NCBI GenBank assembly: GCA_903837495.1 | Contig: CAILUT010000043.1 | Location: 40,586-104,585, forward strand | From: an uncultured Flavobacteriales bacterium | Lineage (GTDB): Bacteria; Bacteroidota; Bacteroidia; CAIKAF01 | Length of the DNA: 64,000 nucleotides | Direction of reading: 5' to 3' | In this document: in pieces, positions 63,724 to 64,000 of the stretch | Position numbering within the stretch: position 1 is the first letter of the stretch | Layout of the letters: every line of letters starts with the position of its first letter | Position numbers and translations under genes: made by a program | The notes under the pieces: generated by a model | What the model saw: only the letters and a program-made list of their open reading frames with translations | The model's database searches: none | What the model was told of the DNA's origin: nothing

Positions 63724-64000
63724 TCAATCGTTGTCCAAATAAACCGAAAGCTGCCTTTCGTCTTGAATTAAAACCTCACGGGCTTTACTTCCCTTATTGG
63801 GTCCTACAATTCCGGCTGCTTCCATTTGGTCAATAAGCCGGCCGGCCCGGTTGTACCCAATGTTTAATCTACGCTGAAGAAGCGAAGCAGATCCCTGTTG
63901 ATGCTGAACAATAATGCGGGCTGCCTCGTTGAACAAATCGTCTTTCTCTGAAGGGTCAAGGCCTTTCTTTCCCTCTTCATGTTCGCTCACATATTCAGGC
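63724..64000 (-). CDS. ftsK: FtsK DNA translocase, C-terminal end (partial)
   Basis: Only the last 92 or so codons are in the window; the frame stays open to the right edge. The visible part is the winged-helix gamma domain ('LFNEAARIIVQHQQGSASLLQRRLNIGYNRAGRLIDQMEAAGIVGPNKGSKAREVLI'-type), which reads KOPS-like sites and activates XerCD during chromosome segregation. The ATPase motor lies outside the window. It ends 95 bp before dapA. Confidence 0.92.
   Translation of the reverse strand, partial: PEYVSEHEEGKKGLDPSEKDDLFNEAARIIVQHQQGSASLLQRRLNIGYNRAGRLIDQMEAAGIVGPNKGSKAREVLIQDERQLSVYLDND

Overview
The window is a gene-dense chromosomal segment of a Bacteroidota bacterium, most likely a member of Flavobacteriales. 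The signs are gliding/T9SS genes (gldB, gldC), several secreted proteins with T9SS type A or gliding-type C-terminal domains, SprB-like repeats, a TonB-dependent receptor with an adjacent DUF4625-type lipoprotein, mevalonate-pathway genes, and many -7 promoter boxes of the Bacteroidota form TAnnTTTG. No rRNA, tRNA, CRISPR array, transposase, integrase or prophage block was found, so most of the window looks like core chromosome.

Layout. 1-7.8 kb, plus strand: OmpH-like chaperone, M1 peptidase, ccmE, ccmF, a DUF2520 protein and an aldehyde dehydrogenase. 7.8-9.4 kb: a secreted, internally duplicated, Cys-containing protein framed by two inverted copies of an interspersed structured repeat. 9.4-11.4 kb: rsmE-dgt. 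11.4-24.9 kb, minus strand: DUF4625 lipoprotein with a TonB receptor, then a long run (T9SS protein, alpha/beta hydrolase, mtaB, lgt, inositol-monophosphatase-like, NfeD-like, lepB, WbqC-like). 25.1-32.1 kb, plus: MFS transporter, repeat, and an RND-adaptor/RND-pump/TolC operon. 32.1-34.6 kb, minus: biotin carrier-mvaD-mevalonate kinase. 34.8-39.3 kb, plus: RlmI-like methyltransferase, MATE exporter, a putative outer-membrane protein, YceI. 39.5-45 kb: ssb with a paired palindrome upstream, a repeat, and two T9SS substrates. 45.3-51.5 kb: small beta-barrel protein divergent from gldB-gldC-SulP, then two secreted proteins sharing an N-terminal module, one ending in a phage-tail-fibre-like glycine-rich domain. 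52-55.8 kb: T9SS protein, then dusB framed by two more inverted repeat copies. 55.8-61.8 kb, plus: lolA, small membrane protein, pabA-like, thioredoxin-like, radC, zinc-ribbon protein, rocD, RlmL-like methyltransferase. 61.8-64 kb, minus: WD40 protein, dapA and the C-terminal end of ftsK, cut by the window edge.

The strongest candidate for something undescribed is a family of about 150-170 bp GC-rich intergenic repeats, with six copies at about 7.81, 9.23, 26.37, 40.29, 54.35 and 55.58 kb. Each has a T-run followed by a G-rich head with a GGCTTTC-like block, a long imperfect hairpin whose arms differ in sequence between copies but stay complementary, a conserved apical loop TCCnnnnGTC (usually TCCTAAAGTC) closed by GGC/GCC or AGC/GCT, and a tail with TCAATC followed by a GC-rich GGGCGGC-like motif. 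Two pairs sit as inverted repeats around single genes. A second theme is transcription start architecture: several genes have the ATG only 3-5 nt after a TAnnTTTG box, which predicts leaderless or nearly leaderless mRNAs.
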